From Gammaproteobacteria bacterium (GTDB lineage Bacteria; Pseudomonadota; Gammaproteobacteria; GRL18): DNA of 8,642 nt. The notes beneath the pieces were generated by a model, which was not told the origin of the DNA, made no database searches, and was given only the letters and a program-made list of their open reading frames with translations. Each line of letters opens with the position of its first letter. Within the stretch, counting starts at the first letter, position 1. This document shows, piece by piece, positions 5,940 through 8,642 of this stretch. The stretch spans positions 1 through 8,642 of the forward strand of contig JALTKC010000001.1 in assembly GCA_027076245.1 (NCBI GenBank). The letters are read 5' to 3'. Both the position numbers and the translations under genes were made by a program.

Positions 5940-7556
5940 TTACTTTTCAGGCGGTGTCAGTACCGTATCTTTTAAAAAGTTTTTATCATCGGTATAAGGA
6001 TAATCAAGAGTATAATGCAGCCCCCGGCTTTCCTTGCGCTGCATGGCACTGTTAATAATCAGTTCTGCCACGGTTACCAGATTCCTCAGTTCAATTAAAT
6101 CACCGTTAATCAGGTACTGCCGGTAATAATCATCCACCTCCCGCTTGAGCAGGTTAACCCTTTGACGCGCCAGCAGCAGTCGCTTGTTTTTGCGTACAAT
6201 GCCGACATAATTCCACATAAAACGGCGCAGTTCGTCCCAGTTGTGGGTTATAACCACTTCTTCTTCTGAGCCGGTTACCCGGCTGTCATCCCAGGGGGGG
6301 AGCATGGGCTCACATTCATAGCGGCTTAGACCTTCCTTAATGACTTCAGCGGCGGCTTTCCCAAACACAATGCATTCCAGCAGGGAATTACTGGCCATGC
6401 GGTTGGCACCATGCAGTCCGGTAAAAGCGGTTTCACCAATGGCAAAAAGATTGGCAATATCTGTCTGGCCATTTAAATCGGTCATAATTCCGCCGCAGGT
6501 ATAATGGGCGGCAGGGACTACTGGAATGGGTTCTCTGGTAATATCAATGCCATAACTGAGACAGCGCTCATAAATGGTGGGAAAATGCTCTTTAATAAAA
6601 TCAGCCGATTTGTGTGTTATGTCCAGGTGTACATAATCCGAGCCGGTACGTTTCATTTCATAATCAATGGCACGGGCAACAATATCTCTGGGAGCCAGTT
6701 CTTCCCTGGAGTCAAACTTATGCATAAAAGGAGTGCCGTCGGGCAGTGTTAACCTGGCTCCTTCTCCGCGCAGGGCTTCGGTAATTAAAAAAGATTTGGC
6801 TTTGGGGTGATACAGACAGGTCGGGTGAAACTGGTTAAATTCCATATTAGCCACCCGGCATCCGGCCCGCCAGGCCATGGCAATACCATCACCGGTAGAG
6901 GTGTCTGGGTTGCTGGTATACAGATAAACCTTGCTGGCACCGCCAGTGGCCAGAACGGTATATTTGGCCGGTACATCCATTACCTGATTATTGCGGGTAT
7001 CCAGAAGGTACAGACCAATACACTGTTTTTTATTGTCCGGCGACATAATCAGATCAACCGCCAGATAATGATCGAAAACTTTAATGTTTTTATGTTCTTC
7101 CAGACGATCAATCAGTCCTCTGGATAAAGCCTTACCCGTGGCATCCGCCGCATGGATAACCCGGCGCTGGCTGTGACCGCCTTCCCGGGTCAGATGATAA
7201 CCCTCCCTGTTTTCCTCTCTGGAAAAGGTCACGCCCTGTTTAATAAGCCACTCAATGGCCTGTCTGCCATGCTCAATAGTGTAGTGAACAGCATCCCGAT
7301 GGCACAAGCCGGCTCCAGCATTGAGGGTGTCCTCAATGTGTGACTGAATACTGTCGTTGGCCTCATCCATCACGGCAGCGATTCCGCCCTGGGCATAAAG
7401 GGTAGAGCCATTGGCTATATTACCCTTGGAAATAAGTGCTATTTTGGGAAGGCGTGCGTCTGGATGGTGTTCTGTCTGTTCTGCCAGGGCCAGAGCAACG
7501 GTAAGTCCGGCGGCACCGGTACCGACAATAATGACATCAAAACATTGGGTATCCAT
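5940..7556 (-). CDS. nadB: L-aspartate oxidase NadB
   Basis: NadB oxidises L-aspartate to iminoaspartate, the first step of NAD synthesis, with quinolinate synthase NadA as the next enzyme. It is cytoplasmic, uses non-covalent FAD and passes electrons to oxygen or fumarate. The protein has 538 residues (E. coli 540). The FAD motif GTGAAGLTVALA is at 12-23. STLYAQGG replaces the SHTVAAQGG of SdhA, so the FAD-linking histidine is absent, as expected for NadB. Catalytic residues H244, R290, H351 and R386 fall at the same numbers as in E. coli. The segment EGGHSQRRVIHAADATG (125-141) is characteristic of NadB against SdhA/FrdA. The minus-strand ATG is preceded by AGGAA at 6-nt spacing, within a tandem repeat. 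The gene is convergent with the cytochrome c gene (44-nt gap) and divergent from rpoE, as in E. coli. Confidence 0.97.
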   Translation of the reverse strand: MDTQCFDVIIVGTGAAGLTVALALAEQTEHHPDARLPKIALISKGNIANGSTLYAQGGIAAVMDEANDSIQSHIEDTLNAGAGLCHRDAVHYTIEHGRQAIEWLIKQGVTFSREENREGYHLTREGGHSQRRVIHAADATGKALSRGLIDRLEEHKNIKVFDHYLAVDLIMSPDNKKQCIGLYLLDTRNNQVMDVPAKYTVLATGGASKVYLYTSNPDTSTGDGIAMAWRAGCRVANMEFNQFHPTCLYHPKAKSFLITEALRGEGARLTLPDGTPFMHKFDSREELAPRDIVARAIDYEMKRTGSDYVHLDITHKSADFIKEHFPTIYERCLSYGIDITREPIPVVPAAHYTCGGIMTDLNGQTDIANLFAIGETAFTGLHGANRMASNSLLECIVFGKAAAEVIKEGLSRYECEPMLPPWDDSRVTGSEEEVVITHNWDELRRFMWNYVGIVRKNKRLLLARQRVNLLKREVDDYYRQYLINGDLIELRNLVTVAELIINSAMQRKESRGLHYTLDYPYTDDKNFLKDTVLTPPEK

Positions 7557-7576
7557 AAATTTCCTGAAATTTCCTG
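7557..7576 (-). promoter_or_regulatory. Duplicated ribosome binding site of nadB
   Basis: Two perfect tandem copies of CAGGAAATTT (read on the minus strand) lie directly before the nadB ATG. The inner copy places AGGAAA at good Shine-Dalgarno spacing (about 4-6 nt); the outer copy repeats it 10 nt further upstream. This supports the chosen start of nadB. Whether the second copy affects translation is unknown. Confidence 0.6.
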
Positions 7577-7641
7577 GAACAGGTATTGATTATGCCCAAT
7601 TTTACTATAAATACCTACTATCCTAATGGGAGTATATAAAA

Positions 7642-7670
7642 TTAACAGCGACTGAATGTCCTGATAAGAT
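7642..7670 (+). promoter_or_regulatory. Candidate sigma-70 promoter upstream of rpoE
   Basis: TTAACA (7642-7647, five of six matches to TTGACA) and TAAGAT (7665-7670, four of six) are separated by 17 nt. A TGA directly before the -10 provides an extended -10 element (TGn). The site points toward rpoE, about 135 nt upstream of its start codon. A housekeeping promoter beside a sigma-E promoter is the known arrangement at rpoE in several gammaproteobacteria. The call rests on consensus matches read by eye. Confidence 0.4.
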
Positions 7671-7694
7671 TTATGGATATATTTGTAACCAATC

Positions 7695-7724
7695 GGAACT
7701 ATTTTCCGGTGCTAATGTCCTAAA
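7695..7724 (+). promoter_or_regulatory. Candidate sigma-E (RpoE/AlgU) autoregulatory promoter of rpoE
   Basis: GGAACT at 7695-7700 matches the conserved -35 of sigma-E promoters (GGAACTT). TCCTAAA at 7718-7724 resembles the -10 (TCtgA/TCtaA). The gap between GAACTA and TCCTAA is exactly 16 nt, the usual sigma-E spacing. Transcription would start near 7730, giving a leader of about 75 nt before rpoE. Autoactivation of rpoE from such a promoter is well established in E. coli and Pseudomonas, so motif and context agree. Confidence 0.65.
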
Positions 7725-7805
7725 TACAGAAGCGTTGGCAATGTCCATTAAGGCTTAAAAATGGTATATTGAGCCAATGACTTTTTTGATATTAATGAGG
7801 AACCA

Positions 7806-8393
7806 ATGAGCGATAATGAATCGCAGAATAAAATCGATCTGGAGATAATTAAGCGAGTACAACGGGGTGATAAAAGTGCATTTGATTTACTGGTAATCAA
7901 ATATCAGCATAAACTGGCCAAGTTGGTTGCTCCCTATGTCCGTGACAGCGATGATGTTCTCGATGTGGTTCAGGAATCGTTTATTAAGGCATATAAGGCA
8001 TTGCCGCGTTTTCGCGGTGACAGTGCCTTTTATACCTGGCTGTACCGTATTGCCATTAATACAGCCAAAAATTATATAACGGCACAGAGCCGAAGGCCGC
8101 CGCGATCTGATGTGGATGCCACAGAGGCAGAATATTATGATGGCGGCGCTGTTTTGCATGACAACTCGACACCCGAGGCAAACATGATAAAACAGGAAAT
8201 TAAGGAAGCCATCGACCAGGCCATTTCAGATTTACCGGAAGAGCTCAAAGTGGCTATTACACTCAGAGAGTTTGAAGGCATGAGCTACGATGAAATTGCA
8301 GAAGTTATGGACTGTCCGGTAGGTACGGTTCGATCACGAATTTTCAGAGCCAGGGAGGCCATTGATAAAGAAATCAGGGAACTTATAGCCTGA
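7806..8393 (+). CDS. rpoE: RNA polymerase sigma factor RpoE (sigma-E / AlgU)
   Basis: This ECF sigma factor for the envelope-stress response has 195 residues (E. coli 191). Region 2 spans about 24-92 and includes the -10 recognition stretch DVVQESFIKAYKAL and FRGDSAFYTWLYRIAINTAKNY, nearly identical to E. coli. The linker RRPPRSDVDA (97-106) is conserved. Region 4 (about 132-185) contains the helix-turn-helix SYDEIAEVMDCPVGTVRSRI for the -35 GGAACTT. GAGG (7797-7800) lies 5 nt before the ATG. Activity is expected to be held in check by the membrane anti-sigma RseA, encoded next, and released by regulated proteolysis. Upstream are a probable sigma-E promoter and a possible sigma-70 promoter. 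A 68-nt gap with a hairpin separates it from rseA. Confidence 0.98.
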   Translation: MSDNESQNKIDLEIIKRVQRGDKSAFDLLVIKYQHKLAKLVAPYVRDSDDVLDVVQESFIKAYKALPRFRGDSAFYTWLYRIAINTAKNYITAQSRRPPRSDVDATEAEYYDGGAVLHDNSTPEANMIKQEIKEAIDQAISDLPEELKVAITLREFEGMSYDEIAEVMDCPVGTVRSRIFRAREAIDKEIRELIA

Positions 8394-8409
8394 ATATGAA
8401 ACTAAGCAG

Positions 8410-8436
8410 TATATCCCTGAAAAAACAGGGGATATA
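8410..8436 (+). other. Hairpin between rpoE and rseA
   Basis: TATATCCCTG (8410-8419) pairs with CAGGGGATATA (8426-8436) across an A6 loop, with one bulged G. No run of T follows, so it is not a standard intrinsic terminator. It could be an mRNA-stability or partial read-through element that sets the sigma to anti-sigma ratio; that role is inference. Confidence 0.5.
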
Positions 8437-8447
8437 ATTGTAATTCT

Positions 8448-8453
8448 GGAGGG
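8448..8453 (+). promoter_or_regulatory. Strong ribosome binding site that supports the upstream rseA start
   Basis: GGAGGG lies 8 nt before the ATG at 8462. The later in-frame ATG at 8573, where homology to RseA begins, has no comparable site (only CGAG in an A/C-rich stretch). This site therefore decides for the longer RseA. Confidence 0.75.
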
Positions 8454-8461
8454 TGCAAGCG

Positions 8462-8642
8462 ATGAAAATCTCTGGTAATTATAGCAGCACTGACAGTGAC
8501 AGAGGCTCTGGCGGAAACAGAAGCTCTGGCAGTAAAAATACAGTAAACAATACAACAACGAGTGTCGTCAATATGTCTAAACCGGAAACACAGGAAATTT
8601 TATCTGCTTTTCTTGATGCAGAACTGTCTAATCAGGAAGTTA
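8462..8642 (+). CDS. rseA: Anti-sigma-E factor RseA (MucA), N-terminal part only
   Basis: Sixty codons are visible before the window ends. From residue 38 the sequence MSKPETQEILSAFLDAEL is the start of the cytoplasmic anti-sigma domain of RseA/MucA, with the family's LSAxxDxE pattern. RseA is an inner-membrane protein that binds RpoE through this domain and is cut by DegS and RseP upon envelope stress; those later parts are outside the window. The first 37 residues are an unusual extension rich in Ser, Gly, Asn and Thr, with no hydrophobic segment, and they include a near-repeat of 14 bases (8499-8512 and 8517-8530). The start at 8462 is chosen for its GGAGGG site. If translation instead began at 8573, RseA would have the normal N-terminus. 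Identification rests on the short conserved segment plus position directly after rpoE. Confidence 0.85.
   Translation, partial: MKISGNYSSTDSDRGSGGNRSSGSKNTVNNTTTSVVNMSKPETQEILSAFLDAELSNQEV

Noticed and set aside
5916..5943. Inverted repeat GTAAAAC / GTTTTAC between the cytochrome c gene and nadB as a bidirectional terminator
   Set aside because: The arms are only 7 bp, A/T-rich, with a 14-nt loop and no clear T-tract on either strand. It lies in the right place but is too weak to call.
6807..7127. Plus-strand reading frame of 106 codons opposite nadB
   Set aside because: It is antisense to conserved NadB sequence including the FAD-fold core, with no recognisable protein; other frames opposite nadB and sdhA were dismissed for the same reason.
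1882..7556. SdhA and NadB as a recent local duplication
   Set aside because: They share the flavoprotein superfamily fold, but each carries its own family-specific motifs (covalent-FAD histidine only in SdhA; EGGHSxxRVIHAADATG in NadB), so they are ancient paralogues that happen to be near each other.
7735..7770. TTGGCA and TATATT upstream of rpoE as a third promoter
   Set aside because: The spacing is 24 nt, too long for a sigma-70 promoter. A TGG before TATATT could make an extended -10, but no -35 supports it.

Overview
The window is an ordinary chromosomal segment from a gammaproteobacterium. By eye it has moderate, mid-40s G+C. The assignment rests on the protein sequences, which align closely with my recollection of the Escherichia coli proteins: SdhC, SdhD, SdhA, SdhB, SdhE, YgfX, NadB, RpoE and the start of RseA. 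It also rests on the ygfZ / sdhE-ygfX and nadB / rpoE-rseA neighbourhoods, both typical of this class. Genus and family cannot be fixed from the sequence alone. Coding density is high, and no RNA gene, CRISPR array, insertion sequence or prophage gene was seen.

Layout. At the left edge, ygfZ (folate-dependent Fe-S repair protein) is on the minus strand and runs off the window. From a 65-bp divergent intergenic region, a tightly packed rightward block follows: sdhC, sdhD, sdhA, sdhB, sdhE, ygfX and a gene for an exported di-haem c4/c553-like cytochrome c. The largest gap in the block is about 40 nt, and sdhB/sdhE and sdhE/ygfX overlap, so one seven-gene operon is likely. nadB (L-aspartate oxidase) faces this block convergently. 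A 249-bp divergent region then separates nadB from rpoE (sigma-E/AlgU), which is followed by the start of rseA, its anti-sigma factor, cut by the right edge.

How the genes work together. SdhCDAB is complex II: succinate oxidation coupled to quinone reduction. SdhE inserts FAD covalently into SdhA, and YgfZ supports Fe-S enzymes of which SdhB is a typical example, so the enzyme and maturation helpers for its cofactors lie side by side. NadB belongs to the same flavoprotein superfamily as SdhA and can use fumarate as electron acceptor. It keeps the catalytic residues but lacks the histidine that tethers FAD. rpoE-rseA is the envelope-stress module, with a convincing sigma-E-type autoregulatory promoter upstream of rpoE.

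No undescribed system was found. The points most worth a second look are a G/C-rich palindromic element read through as part of the cytochrome c signal peptide, a low-complexity N-terminal extension of about 37 residues on RseA supported by a strong ribosome binding site, the 74-nt sdhE/ygfX coding overlap, and a 13-bp palindrome lying over the probable sdh -10 box.
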